NCBI RefSeq assembly: GCF_026013545.1
Contig: NZ_JAPDOG010000016.1
Coordinates: 42,960-106,959, forward strand
From: Defluviimonas salinarum
Lineage (GTDB): Bacteria; Pseudomonadota; Alphaproteobacteria; Rhodobacterales; Rhodobacteraceae
DNA: 64,000 bases
Reading direction: 5' to 3'
Shown piece after piece: positions 8,038-17,580 of the stretch (position 1 is the first letter of the stretch; every line of letters starts with the position of its first letter). Both the position numbers and the translations under genes were made by a program. The notes under the pieces are model-generated. The model searched no databases. It worked only from the letters and a program-made list of their open reading frames with translations, and was not told where the DNA came from.

Positions 8038-9473
8038 TGTCTGTTCTTGCGCGTCTGGGGCAGTTCTACATCAATGGCGCCTGGGTCGGCCCGGGCGCCG
8101 GGGCGAGAACCATGCCGGTCGAGAACCCGGCGACCGAGGAGATCGTGGGCGAGGTCGCCATCGGCTCGGCGGAGGATGCCGACCGGGCGATCCTCGCCGC
8201 ACGGGCGGCGTTTCCCGCCTTCTCGGTCAAGCCCGCCTCCGAACGCATCGCGCTCCTGAAGCGGGTGCGCGAAGTTTATCTCAGCCGCGCCGAGGACCTC
8301 GCGCAGGCGATGTCGGTCGAGATGGGGGCGCCGATCGGCTTTTCCCGCGAGGCGCAGGTCTGGGCGGGCGACGTGCATCTCGCCGCCACCATCGAGGCGG
8401 CCGAGCGGTTCCCCTGGGAGGAGCTGCGCGGCACCACGCTCATTCAGCGCGAGGCGATCGGCGTCGTCGGGCTGATCACGCCCTGGAACTGGCCGATGAA
8501 CCAGATCGTCTGCAAGGTCGCCCCGGCGCTCGCGGCGGGCTGCACGATGGTTCTGAAGCCCTCCGAGATCGCGCCGCTGTCGGGGCTCATCTTCGCCGAG
8601 ATCATGGACGCGGCGGGCGTTCCGGCCGGGGTCTTCAACCTCGTGAACGGCGACGGGCCGGGCGTGGGGTCGCGGCTTTCCTCGCATCCCGAGGTCGACA
8701 TGGTCTCCTTCACCGGCTCGACCCGGGCCGGGATCCTCGTGGCTCAGGCCGCCGCGCCGACGGTCAAGCGGGTGGCGCAGGAACTGGGCGGCAAGTCGGC
8801 CAACATCATCCTCGCCTCCGCCGATCTGAAGGCGGCGGTCGAGGGCGGTGTCGAGGCCTGCATGTCGAACACCGGCCAGAGCTGCGACGCGCCGACGCGA
8901 ATGTTCGTGCCGCGCGCGGTGCAGGAGGCGGCGCTGGGCATCGCCGGGACTAAGGCCGCGAGCCTCCGCGTCGGCGATCCGACCGATCCGGAGACCGGGA
9001 TCGGCCCGGTCGTCAGCCGGGCGCAATACGAGAAGATCCAGGGGCTGATCCGGACCGGCATCGACGAGGGCGCGGTTCTGGTCGCGGGCGGGCTCGGCCG
9101 GCCGGATGGCCTCAACCGGGGCCATTTCGTGCGCCCCACCATCTTCGGCAATGTCACACCCGGCATGACCATCGCGCGCGAGGAGATCTTCGGGCCCGTG
9201 CTCGCGATCATGCCCTATGACAGCGTGGACGAGGCCGTCGCGATGGCCAATGACAGCGTCTACGGTCTCGGCGGCTATGTGCAGGGCGAGATCACCGAGG
9301 CCCGCGCGGTGGCGCGGCGCCTGCGCACCGGGCAGGTGCAGATCAACTACCCCGACTGGGACACCTTCGCCCCGTTCGGCGGTTACAAGCAATCTGGCAA
9401 TGGCCGTGAATATGCCGACTGGGGCATCCACGACTTCTGCGAGACCAAGGGCATCATCGGATACGGCGCCTGA
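8037..9473 (+). CDS. NAD(P)-dependent aldehyde dehydrogenase
   Basis: This is a 478-residue ALDH superfamily member of normal length. Catalytic residues are present: Asn151 in TPWNWP, Glu249 in QELGGKS and Cys283 in NTGQSCDAP. The start is GTG at 8037, overlapping the preceding TAG stop (TAGTG), and gives a natural ALDH N-terminus (LGQFYINGAW). Reading further upstream in this frame only traverses the methyltransferase gene out of frame. It probably oxidises an aldehyde released during amine catabolism, such as a betaine-aldehyde or semialdehyde intermediate; the substrate is not visible in the sequence. Confidence 0.93.
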   Translation: MSVLARLGQFYINGAWVGPGAGARTMPVENPATEEIVGEVAIGSAEDADRAILAARAAFPAFSVKPASERIALLKRVREVYLSRAEDLAQAMSVEMGAPIGFSREAQVWAGDVHLAATIEAAERFPWEELRGTTLIQREAIGVVGLITPWNWPMNQIVCKVAPALAAGCTMVLKPSEIAPLSGLIFAEIMDAAGVPAGVFNLVNGDGPGVGSRLSSHPEVDMVSFTGSTRAGILVAQAAAPTVKRVAQELGGKSANIILASADLKAAVEGGVEACMSNTGQSCDAPTRMFVPRAVQEAALGIAGTKAASLRVGDPTDPETGIGPVVSRAQYEKIQGLIRTGIDEGAVLVAGGLGRPDGLNRGHFVRPTIFGNVTPGMTIAREEIFGPVLAIMPYDSVDEAVAMANDSVYGLGGYVQGEITEARAVARRLRTGQVQINYPDWDTFAPFGGYKQSGNGREYADWGIHDFCETKGIIGYGA

Positions 9474-9493
9474 GGCGCCAAGGGAGACTCTCC

Positions 9494-10393
9494 ATGCATT
9501 ACGGTTACATCGGCCTCGGCAATCTCGGGGCGGCCTGCGCGGGCTGCCTTCTGAAGGCGGGCTTCAAGGTCACGGTCACGGACCTCAAGAAAGAGCTGGC
9601 CGAACCCCTGATCGCGGCGGGCGCGACCTGGTCGGACAGCGCCGAGGAGGTCGCGGCCTCGGTCGATCACGTCATCACCTGCCTGCCCTCGCCGGCGGTC
9701 ACCGAAAAGGTGCTGGCGCAGATCCTGCCGAAGATGAAGAAGGGCGCGACCTGGATCGAGATGTCGACGCTTGGCCGCGACGACGTGCTGGCCTTCGCCA
9801 AGGTCGCCGAGGCCCACGGCATCCACATGCTGGAACTGCCGGTCACCGGCGGCGTCCACCTCGCCTATCGGGGCGAGATCACCATGCTGCCGGGTGGCGA
9901 CAAGGAGACCGTGGACCTGCACTGGAAGGCCTTCGAGGCGATGGGCAACCGGGTGTTCCACATGGGGCCTCTGGGGTCGTCCTCGATCATCAAGGTCATC
10001 ACCAACATGCTGGCCTTCATCCATCTCAAGGCCTGCGGCGAGGCGCTGATGCTCGCGAAACGCGGCGGGCTCGACCTCGGGCAGGCCTGGCACGCTATTG
10101 CCGCTTCGTCGGGCAATTCCTTCGTCCATGAGACGGAAGGTGCCCTGATCCTCAACGGCTCCTACGACATTGCCTTCAACATCGACCTCGCGCTGAAGGA
10201 TCTCGGCTTCGCGCTGAACTTCGGCAAGGAGTTCGGCGTGCCGCTGGAGCTCGCCTCGATGACCAACCAGACCTATGTCGCCGCGAAGGCCGCCTATGGC
10301 GGCGACGCGCAGTCGCCGATGATCGCCAAGCTTCTCGAAGACCAGCTCGGCACCGATCTGCGCGCGCCGGGCTTCCCGGCGCGGCTGGAATAG
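9494..10393 (+). CDS. 3-hydroxyisobutyrate dehydrogenase-family NAD-dependent oxidoreductase
   Basis: This 299-residue beta-hydroxyacid dehydrogenase has an N-terminal Rossmann motif GLGNLG (residues 7-12) with Asp30 at the end of beta-2, favouring NAD. A substrate-binding segment ELPVTGG lies near residues 114-120, and the conserved catalytic Lys167 sits in SSIIKVITNML. It likely oxidises a short hydroxyacid or reduces a semialdehyde in the pathway served by the upstream aldehyde dehydrogenase. It is the last gene before a strong terminator, so the 1433-10393 block looks like one transcription unit. Confidence 0.88.
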   Translation: MHYGYIGLGNLGAACAGCLLKAGFKVTVTDLKKELAEPLIAAGATWSDSAEEVAASVDHVITCLPSPAVTEKVLAQILPKMKKGATWIEMSTLGRDDVLAFAKVAEAHGIHMLELPVTGGVHLAYRGEITMLPGGDKETVDLHWKAFEAMGNRVFHMGPLGSSSIIKVITNMLAFIHLKACGEALMLAKRGGLDLGQAWHAIAASSGNSFVHETEGALILNGSYDIAFNIDLALKDLGFALNFGKEFGVPLELASMTNQTYVAAKAAYGGDAQSPMIAKLLEDQLGTDLRAPGFPARLE

Positions 10394-10433
10394 TCCCGAA
10401 ACGACGCATTCCGTCGCGGAACGGGCTGACGAC

Positions 10434-10468
10434 GCGCCCCGCCTGAGGCATCAGGGCGGGGCGCTTTT
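10434..10468 (+). terminator. Rho-independent terminator
   Basis: GCGCCCCGCC pairs with GGCGGGGCGC, extended by TGA/TCA with one bulged G, around loop GGCA, and is followed by TTTT. It ends 12 bases before the GMC oxidoreductase gene, which therefore probably has its own promoter or depends on read-through. Confidence 0.85.
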
Positions 10469-10480
10469 CATGAGGGCGGC

Positions 10481-12097
10481 ATGGACGGATACGACTACAT
10501 CATCGTCGGCGCGGGATCCGCAGGCTGCGTGCTGGCGGAGCGGCTTTCGGCCAGCGGCCGGCACCGGGTTCTGGTGCTGGAGGCGGGCGGAACCGACCGG
10601 CGCTTCTACGTCCATCTGCCGCTCGGATACGGCAAGCTCTTCTTCGATCCGGCGGTGAACTGGATGTACCGGACAGAGCCCGATCCGGGCCTTGCCGGAA
10701 GTCGCGATTTCTGGCCCCGCGGCAAGATCCTCGGCGGGTCGAGCTCGATCAACGCGATGGTCTGGATCCGGGGCCACGAGAGCGATTATCACGATTGGGA
10801 AGCCGAGGCCGGACCGGGTTGGGGCTGGGAGGCCGCGCGCGCGGCTTACCGGGCGATCGAGGACAACGAGGCGGGCGGCAACGACCTGCGCGGCACCGGC
10901 GGCCCGCTCTTCATCTCGGCCAACGGCCGCGACCTCCATCCTCTGGTCGAGAGCTATATCGGCGCGGCCGAAGCGACCGGCCTGCCCCGCAACGCCGATT
11001 TCAACGGCGCCGAGCAGGAAGGCGTCGGCGTCTACCAGATGACGATCAAGGGTGCGCGCCGAAACTCCGCCGCCCGCGCCTTCCTGAGGCCCGCGATGAA
11101 ACGGCCGAACGTCACCGTTCTGACCCATGCCCATGTGACCCGTGTTCTGTTCGAGGGCCGCCGAGCAGTCGGGGTCGAATATTCCCGGAAGGGCGTTTTG
11201 AGCCGGGTCAGAGCCTTTTCCGAGGTCATCCTCGCGGGCGGCGCGATCAACAGCCCACAGCTTCTGATGCTCTCGGGCATCGGCCCGGCGGAGCATCTGA
11301 AGCGCCACGGGATCGAGGTCGTGGCCGACAACGCGCAGGTCGGACGGAACCTCAACGACCATCAGGGCGTCAACTACACCTGGCGGATGAACGTGCCGAC
11401 CTACAACGACATCCTGCGGCCCTGGTGGGGCAAGATGATCGTCGGCATGAGGTACTTCATGGGCGGCAAGGGGCCGCTTGCGAAGTCGATCAACCACGGC
11501 GGCGGCTTCTTCCGCACCGCGCCGGAGCTCGCGCGCCCGAACATGCAGCTCTACTTCCAGGCGTTTTCGACGCTGATCCCGCGCGAGGGCGAGCGGCCCT
11601 TGCTGACCCCCGACCCGTTCTCGGGCCTCTCCATCGGACTGTCGAACTGCCGCCCGACCAGCCGGGGCGAGATCACGCTTCACTCCGCCGATCCCTTCGC
11701 CGCCCCGCGGATCGTGGCGAACGCGTTTTCCACCGACCACGACGTCCAGGAGATGCTGGCGGCGGTGAAGTACCTGCGCCGGATCGCCGCCGAGGAGCCG
11801 ATGCGCTCGCTCATCGCCGAGGAGCTGCGTCCGGGGCCGGAGGTCAAGTCCGACGAAGACCTCATCGCTGACTTCCGCGCCCGGTCGGGCACCGTGTTCC
11901 ACCCGTCCTGCACGGTCCGGATGGGCGCGGACCCCGCGACCTCGGCGGCGGACCCGGATCTGAAGGTGCGCGGCGTCGAGGGGCTCCGGGTCTGCGACGC
12001 TTCGGCCTTTCCAACGCTGATCGGCGGCAATACCAATGCGCCGAGCATTCTCATGGGCTGGATGGGCGCCGAACGCATCCTGTCGGGCCGGAACTAG
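10481..12097 (+). CDS. GMC-family oxidoreductase (choline-dehydrogenase-like)
   Basis: This 538-residue flavoprotein has GAGSAG (residues 10-15) at the N-terminus, the GMC signature around WPRGKILGGSSSINAMVWIRG, a second signature at AGGAINSPQLLMLSGIG, and catalytic His474 in the motif FHPSCTVRMG. The length and motifs match choline/alcohol dehydrogenases of the GMC family. Choline dehydrogenase paired with a betaine-aldehyde dehydrogenase would feed glycine betaine to the upstream demethylation enzymes, but GMC specificity cannot be read from sequence. It is followed by the HyuA gene 9 bases downstream. Confidence 0.9.
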   Translation: MDGYDYIIVGAGSAGCVLAERLSASGRHRVLVLEAGGTDRRFYVHLPLGYGKLFFDPAVNWMYRTEPDPGLAGSRDFWPRGKILGGSSSINAMVWIRGHESDYHDWEAEAGPGWGWEAARAAYRAIEDNEAGGNDLRGTGGPLFISANGRDLHPLVESYIGAAEATGLPRNADFNGAEQEGVGVYQMTIKGARRNSAARAFLRPAMKRPNVTVLTHAHVTRVLFEGRRAVGVEYSRKGVLSRVRAFSEVILAGGAINSPQLLMLSGIGPAEHLKRHGIEVVADNAQVGRNLNDHQGVNYTWRMNVPTYNDILRPWWGKMIVGMRYFMGGKGPLAKSINHGGGFFRTAPELARPNMQLYFQAFSTLIPREGERPLLTPDPFSGLSIGLSNCRPTSRGEITLHSADPFAAPRIVANAFSTDHDVQEMLAAVKYLRRIAAEEPMRSLIAEELRPGPEVKSDEDLIADFRARSGTVFHPSCTVRMGADPATSAADPDLKVRGVEGLRVCDASAFPTLIGGNTNAPSILMGWMGAERILSGRN

Positions 12098-12106
12098 GGG
12101 ACGATC

Positions 12107-14116
12107 ATGGCTTACCTTCTCGGCGTCGATACCGGCGGCACGTATACCGACGCGGTGATCCTCGACGAGCGCGAGGACCGCGTCATCGCCTCGGCAAAAT
12201 CGCTGACCACGCGGCCCGATCTCTCACTTGGCGTCGGCCGCGCCATCGACGCGGCGATCGAGAAGGCCGGGGTGAAGGCCGCGCAGGTCGCAATGGTCTC
12301 GCTCTCGACCACGCTCGCCACCAACGCGCTCGTCGAGGGGCAGGGCGGGCGCGTGGCCTTGGTCTTCATCGGCTTCGAGGAATCCGAGCTGGCCCGCGCC
12401 GGGCTGACCGACGCGCTGAAGGGCGATCCGGTGATCCGCCTCGCGGGCGGGCACAATCATGGCGGCGGCGAGGTCGCACCGCTCGATCTGGCAAGGTTAG
12501 AGACTGAAATCGCCACCCTAGGCGCCGACATCACCGGTTTCGCCGTCGCCGCGAGCTTTGCCACCCGCAACCCCGCGCATGAGAACGCGGCGCGTGAACT
12601 GATTCGTGAAAAAACCGGCAAGCCGGTGACCTGTTCGAACGAGCTTTCCGCCGGGCTCAACGGTCCGCGCCGGGCGCTGACGGCGGTGCTGAATGCCCGC
12701 CTCATCGGCATGATCGACCGGCTCATCACCGCCTGCGAGGCGCATATGGCAAGCCTCGGCATCGACGCGCCCCTGATGGTGGTGCGCGGCGACGGCGCGC
12801 TGGTTTCCGCGGACCTTGCCCGCGACCGGCCGATCGAGACGATCCTTTCCGGTCCCGCCGCCTCGATCGCCGGGGCGAGCTGGCTCACGGGCGAGACCGA
12901 CGCCCTGGTGTCGGACATCGGCGGCACGACGACGGATGTCTGCCTTCTCAAGGACGGCAAGCCGATGATCGACCCGATGGGCGCGCGGGTTGGCGAGTTC
13001 CGCACCATGGTCGAGGCGGTGGCGATGCGCACGACCGGTCTTGGCGGCGACAGCGAACTGCACCTGATCGAAGGGCTGGTGACCAGCCTCAGGCTCGGAC
13101 CGAGGCGGCTGGTGCCGGTCTCGCTCGCGGCGCGGGACTACCCCGGGATCGTCCATGACGCGCTCGATGGCTGGCTCGCGCTCGACGCGGTCGGAGAGCA
13201 TGACGGGCGCTTCGCGATCCCGATGTGGCGCGACTCGCCGCCCGAAGGGCTGACGGGGCGCGAGGGCGCGGTGGTGGAGCGGCTGCTGGCCGGGCCGCGC
13301 CGGGTGACCGACTGCGTGCGGACGCGGCTGGAACTGCCAGCCTTGAACCGGCTCGTGGCGCGCGGCCATGTGATGATCGCGGGCGTCACGCCCTCGGACG
13401 CGGCGCATGTTCTGGGCCGGCTCGACAGCTGGGATGCCGGCGCCGCGCGCAAGGCAGTGACGCTCTTTGCCCGGCGCCGCAACGGGCGCGGCGACCGGAT
13501 CGCGGCGGGTCCGGAGGCCTTGGCCGAGGCGGTCATCGACCAGCTCACCGCGCAGACCGTCGACTGCCTTCTGGAGGCCGCCTTCGCCGAGGACAGCCGC
13601 GACTGGGGCGAGGTGCCCGAGGGGCTCGCCCGCCATCCGCTGATGCGCGCCGGGCTCGACGGTCATTCCGGCATCGTGAAGCTGCAGGCGAGTCTCGGCG
13701 TGCCGGTGATCGGCCTCGGCGCCTCCGCGCCGTCCTATTACGGTGCGGTGGGCGACCGGGTCGGCACGCGGATGGTGCTGCCTGAACATGCCGGCGTCGC
13801 GAACGCGATCGGCGCCGTCGTCGGGCAGATCGCCATGCATGCCGAGGGCATCGTGACGAGCCCCGGCCCCGGCCTCTTCTCCGCCCACCTGGCCGAGGGG
13901 CCGAAACGCTTCAACGACCGCGACACCGCGCTTGCCGTCCTCGAAGCCGCGCTGACCGAGGATGCCGAGGGCCGCGCCCGGCTTGCCGGGGTCGAGAAGA
14001 TGCGGATCACCGTCGACCGCGAGCTTTCCGAGATCGAGGTCGAGGGCCAGCCGATGTTCATCGAAGCGCGGCTCCGCGTCACCGCGCAGGGCCGGCCGCG
14101 GATCGCGGTCGGCTGA
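12107..14116 (+). CDS. Hydantoinase/oxoprolinase (HyuA) family protein
   Basis: This 669-residue HyuA-type protein shows the sugar-kinase/Hsp70-like phosphate motifs LLGVDTGGTYTDAV at the N-terminus and SDIGGTTTDVCLL near residue 268. The family uses ATP to open cyclic imides or lactams (N-methylhydantoin, 5-oxoproline). It usually partners with a HyuB subunit, but no hyuB is adjacent: the next gene is nadC on the opposite strand. With the isochorismatase-fold hydrolase and sarcosine-type dehydrogenases it is reminiscent of the N-methylhydantoin to N-carbamoylsarcosine to sarcosine (creatinine) route. That link is inference, and a stand-alone HyuA may have another role. Confidence 0.85.
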   Translation: MAYLLGVDTGGTYTDAVILDEREDRVIASAKSLTTRPDLSLGVGRAIDAAIEKAGVKAAQVAMVSLSTTLATNALVEGQGGRVALVFIGFEESELARAGLTDALKGDPVIRLAGGHNHGGGEVAPLDLARLETEIATLGADITGFAVAASFATRNPAHENAARELIREKTGKPVTCSNELSAGLNGPRRALTAVLNARLIGMIDRLITACEAHMASLGIDAPLMVVRGDGALVSADLARDRPIETILSGPAASIAGASWLTGETDALVSDIGGTTTDVCLLKDGKPMIDPMGARVGEFRTMVEAVAMRTTGLGGDSELHLIEGLVTSLRLGPRRLVPVSLAARDYPGIVHDALDGWLALDAVGEHDGRFAIPMWRDSPPEGLTGREGAVVERLLAGPRRVTDCVRTRLELPALNRLVARGHVMIAGVTPSDAAHVLGRLDSWDAGAARKAVTLFARRRNGRGDRIAAGPEALAEAVIDQLTAQTVDCLLEAAFAEDSRDWGEVPEGLARHPLMRAGLDGHSGIVKLQASLGVPVIGLGASAPSYYGAVGDRVGTRMVLPEHAGVANAIGAVVGQIAMHAEGIVTSPGPGLFSAHLAEGPKRFNDRDTALAVLEAALTEDAEGRARLAGVEKMRITVDRELSEIEVEGQPMFIEARLRVTAQGRPRIAVG

Positions 14117-14119
14117 GGC

Positions 14120-14962
14120 TCAGAAGTCGAGGCCGAGGTCGAGCGTGCGCGCCGAATGGGTGAGCGCGCCGACCGAGATGTAATCGACGCCGGTCGCCGC
14201 GACCTCGGCGATGCGGCCGAGCGCCATGTTGCCCGAGGCCTCGGTGATCAGCCGGCCGGCGACCATCCTGACCGCCTCGGTGAGCGTCGCGGTCTCCATG
14301 TTGTCGAGGAGGACCGCGTCGGCGCCGCCGACCTCCAGCACCTCGGCGAGCTGGTCGAGACGGTCGACCTCGATCTCCACCCGCATCATGTGCGAGGCGC
14401 TGGCCTTCGCCGCCGTGAGCGCCGGCGCAATACCGCCAGCGGCGGCGATGTGGTTGTCCTTGATCAGGATCGCGTCGGACAGCGAGAAGCGGTGGTTGAA
14501 GCCGCCGCCGTGCAGCACGGCCTGCTTCTCGACGAGGCGCAGACCGGGCGTGGTCTTGCGGGTGCAGGTGATGCGCGCCCGCGTGCCCCTTGTCTCGGCC
14601 ACGAAATCGGCGGTCTGGCTGGCGATGCCCGAGAGCCGCCCCGCGAAATTGAGCGCCACCCGTTCACCCATCAGGATCGAGGCCGCATCGCCCGCGATCT
14701 CCATCAGCACCTCGCCCGCCGCGCAGGCCGCGCCGTCGGGAACCTTCGTGGTGACGGCCAGCGCCGGATCGACGAGGCGGAAGGCGAGTGCCGCGATCTG
14801 CATCCCCGAGACGCGGCCCGCCGCGCGGGCGTTCAGCCGGGCGGTGTAGCGGATGCCGGCAGGGATCACGGCGCGGGTCGTGACGTCGCCATAGGTGCCG
14901 AGGTCCTCGATCAGCGCGGCACGCACGAGGGGTTCGAGGATCAGGTCGGGAAGCGGGGTCAT
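14120..14962 (-). CDS. nadC: Nicotinate-nucleotide pyrophosphorylase (carboxylating)
   Basis: This 280-residue quinolinate phosphoribosyltransferase makes nicotinate mononucleotide from quinolinate and PRPP. Family motifs are visible: TCTRKTTPGLR, EKQAVLHGGGFNHR, LSDAILIKDNH and DAVLLDNME. It overlaps nadB by 4 bases (14959-14962) and is the last gene of a nadA-nadB-nadC operon, converging with the HyuA gene (only 3 bases apart). Confidence 0.96.
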   Translation of the reverse strand: MTPLPDLILEPLVRAALIEDLGTYGDVTTRAVIPAGIRYTARLNARAAGRVSGMQIAALAFRLVDPALAVTTKVPDGAACAAGEVLMEIAGDAASILMGERVALNFAGRLSGIASQTADFVAETRGTRARITCTRKTTPGLRLVEKQAVLHGGGFNHRFSLSDAILIKDNHIAAAGGIAPALTAAKASASHMMRVEIEVDRLDQLAEVLEVGGADAVLLDNMETATLTEAVRMVAGRLITEASGNMALGRIAEVAATGVDYISVGALTHSARTLDLGLDF

Positions 14963-16524
14963 GTCGGCTCCTTCTCGGGCAGGGCGCGGCGCGCCATTGC
15001 CTCGGCGAGTGTCAGGCGCGAGCGGCGAGCCGTGTCGGCGGCGCGCGGAAAATCGCTGCGGAAATGCGCGCCGCGGCTTTCCTCGCGCATCAGCGCGGCG
15101 GCGGCGATCAGTGTCGCGGTAGCGGTCATGTTGCGGAAGGTGGCGCTGTCGCCGTGCCGGGCCTCGAGCGCGGCGATCGTGGCGAGCGCGCTGCGCAGAC
15201 CCTTTTCGTCGCGGATCAGGCCCACATCAGCGGTCATCACCTGCCTGAGCCGGGCAACCGCTTCGGGGTCGACGGGCACGCCACCGGGCCGAAACTCCGG
15301 CATAACCGGCGCAGCGGAACGGGGGGCAGGCAGGGTGGCGGCGATGCCCTCTGCGCAGGTCTCGGCATAGACCAGCGCCTCCAGAAGCCCGTTCGAGGCA
15401 AGCCGGTTGGCGCCGTGCAGCCCCGTCGAGGCCGCCTCGCCGCAGACCCAGAGATTGCCGAGCGAGGCGCGGCCTGCCGCATCGGTCGCGATGCCGCCCA
15501 TGTGGTAATGCGCAGCGGCGGCGACGGGGATCGGCTCCGTGACCGGGTCGATCCCGGCGCGGGCGCAGGCGGCGGCGACAGCTGGAAAGCGGGTCAGGAC
15601 CGAGGCGCCCAGCGCGGCGCGGGTGTCGAGCATCGGCCGATTGCCCTGACGCCATTCGGCATGGATCGCGCGGGCGACGATGTCGCGGGGCGCAAGCTCG
15701 GCATCGGGGTGGATCCCGGCCATGAAGCGGCAGCCGTGGCGGTTGACGAGGATCGCGCCCTCGCCCCGCAGCGCCTCGGTGGCAAGGGGTGCGGGGTCCT
15801 CGCCGGCGTCGATCGCGGTCGGGTGGAACTGCACGAACTCAGCATCCGCGATCACTGCGCCTGCACGGGCGGCAAGGCCGATCACCTGGCCCCGGATGCG
15901 CGGCGGGTTGGTGGTCAGCGCGTAGAGCCCGGCCGAGCCGCCGCCGGCGAGAAGGATGGCGGGGGCGGCGATGAAAACAGGCTCTGAACCGGCCGGATCT
16001 GCGGATTCCACCACCACGCCGGTGACGGTTCCGCCCGCCACCTCCAGCCCCGTCGTTATCGCGCCTTCGAGCACCTGAACTGAGGCCGCGCGCCGCACCT
16101 CGGCGACAAGCGCGCGCATGATCTCGGCCCCGGCCTGATCGCCCTTGACCCGGACCACGCGGGCGAAACTGTGCGCGGCCTCGCGCGACAGCACATAGCC
16201 GCCCGAGGCGTCGCGGTCGAACGGCGTGCCGAGCCGGCTGAGGCTTGCGATATGGCCGGGGGCGGCGGCGGTCACCCGATGCGCGACGCCCGCATCCACG
16301 GTCCCGGCCCCGGCGCGGATCGTGTCGGCGGCATGGGCCTCGGGCGTGTCGGCGGCCGCCATCGCGGCGGCGACGCCGCCCTGCGCCCAGGCGGAACTTG
16401 CGCCCTCGCCAAGCCGCTCGGGCGAGATCAGCACCACCGGATGCGGCGCGAGCCGGAGCGCGGCCGACAGCGCGCCGAGCCCGGCGCCGACGATGATCAC
16501 CCGGTCGGTCGCGATCCGCTGCAC
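14959..16524 (-). CDS. nadB: L-aspartate oxidase
   Basis: This 521-residue flavoenzyme oxidises L-aspartate to iminoaspartate for NAD synthesis. It has an N-terminal FAD motif VGAGLGALSAALRLA, the succinate-dehydrogenase-like FAD segment SSAWAQGGVAAAMA, and AAHYHMGGIATDAAGRASL and CGEAASTGLHGANRLASN typical of NadB. It lies between nadA (6 bases upstream) and nadC (4-base overlap), and its product is passed to NadA. Confidence 0.96.
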   Translation of the reverse strand: MQRIATDRVIIVGAGLGALSAALRLAPHPVVLISPERLGEGASSAWAQGGVAAAMAAADTPEAHAADTIRAGAGTVDAGVAHRVTAAAPGHIASLSRLGTPFDRDASGGYVLSREAAHSFARVVRVKGDQAGAEIMRALVAEVRRAASVQVLEGAITTGLEVAGGTVTGVVVESADPAGSEPVFIAAPAILLAGGGSAGLYALTTNPPRIRGQVIGLAARAGAVIADAEFVQFHPTAIDAGEDPAPLATEALRGEGAILVNRHGCRFMAGIHPDAELAPRDIVARAIHAEWRQGNRPMLDTRAALGASVLTRFPAVAAACARAGIDPVTEPIPVAAAAHYHMGGIATDAAGRASLGNLWVCGEAASTGLHGANRLASNGLLEALVYAETCAEGIAATLPAPRSAAPVMPEFRPGGVPVDPEAVARLRQVMTADVGLIRDEKGLRSALATIAALEARHGDSATFRNMTATATLIAAAALMREESRGAHFRSDFPRAADTARRSRLTLAEAMARRALPEKEPT

Positions 16525-16530
16525 CTAAGA

Positions 16531-17580
16531 TCAGACCCCGAGCTGGCGCGAGAGCGCGATCATCTTCTCCACCGCCACCCGCGCGCGGGCCGCGACGCCG
16601 GCCTCGACCTCGACCTGGCCGGTCATGGTGTGGAGCGCGTAGAGCACCTTCTCCAGCGTGATCTTCTTCATGTAGGGGCACATGTTGCAGGGCCGGGCGA
16701 AATCGACCTCCGGCAGCTCGTCGGAGATGTTCGTCGCCATCGAGCATTCGGTGACCAGCATCGCCTTCGCGGGCTTGTGGTCATGCACCCACTTGATGAT
16801 CCCGGCGGTCGAGCCGGTGAAATCGGCCTCGGCCACGACCTCGGGGGTACATTCGGGATGGGCGAGGATCTTCACCTCTGGATCGTGCGCCCGGTAGGCG
16901 CGCAGGTCTTCGGCGGTGTAGAGCTCGTGCACGATGCAGGAACCGGGCCAGAACACGACCTTCTTAGAGGACTGGTTGGCGACATTCTGCGCAAGGTAGC
17001 GGTCGGGCGTCATGATCACCGTGTCGCCCTCCATCGCCTCGACGATCTGGAGCGCGTTGGCCGAGGTGCAGCAGATGTCGGAGGCCGCCTTCACCTCGGC
17101 GGTGGTGTTGACATAGGAGACGACCGGCGCGCCGGGATATCGGCGGCGCATCTCCTCCACCCCCTCGGCGGTGATGCTTTCGGCGAGCGAGCAGCCCGCC
17201 GCCATGTCGGGCATCAGCACGGTCTTGGCCGGGTTGAGGATCTTCGAGGTCTCGGCCATGAAATGCACGCCGCATTGCACGATCACCTCGGCCTCGACCT
17301 CGGTCGCCTTGATCGCAAGCTGGAGGCTGTCGCCGACATGGTCGGCGATGCCGTGGTAGATGTCGGGCGTCATGTAGTTATGCGCGAGAATCACCGCGTT
17401 CCGCTCTTTCTTCAGGCGGTTGATCGCGGCGACATAGGGCGCGTGGATCGCCCAATCGGCGAAGGGCAGGACCCGGTCCATGCGGGCATGGATGTGGCGC
17501 TGCGCCTCCGCGAGGTCGAGCGATGGCGCGAGGTCGTAGTGATCGGCAAGGGTCGCGCGCATGTTGGCGAGGTCAAGCAA
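16531..17580 (-). CDS. nadA: Quinolinate synthase
   Basis: This 349-residue [4Fe-4S] enzyme condenses iminoaspartate with dihydroxyacetone phosphate. Expected cluster cysteines are visible at Cys103 (VQCGVHFM), Cys215 (WPGSCIVH) and Cys301 (NMCPYM). The start is probably TTG at 17580, preceded by GGGGGGA at good spacing; the next candidate, ATG at 17562, lacks a well-placed ribosome binding site. First gene of nadABC, divergent from bioB across a 226-bp intergenic region. Confidence 0.95.
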   Translation of the reverse strand: MLDLANMRATLADHYDLAPSLDLAEAQRHIHARMDRVLPFADWAIHAPYVAAINRLKKERNAVILAHNYMTPDIYHGIADHVGDSLQLAIKATEVEAEVIVQCGVHFMAETSKILNPAKTVLMPDMAAGCSLAESITAEGVEEMRRRYPGAPVVSYVNTTAEVKAASDICCTSANALQIVEAMEGDTVIMTPDRYLAQNVANQSSKKVVFWPGSCIVHELYTAEDLRAYRAHDPEVKILAHPECTPEVVAEADFTGSTAGIIKWVHDHKPAKAMLVTECSMATNISDELPEVDFARPCNMCPYMKKITLEKVLYALHTMTGQVEVEAGVAARARVAVEKMIALSRQLGV

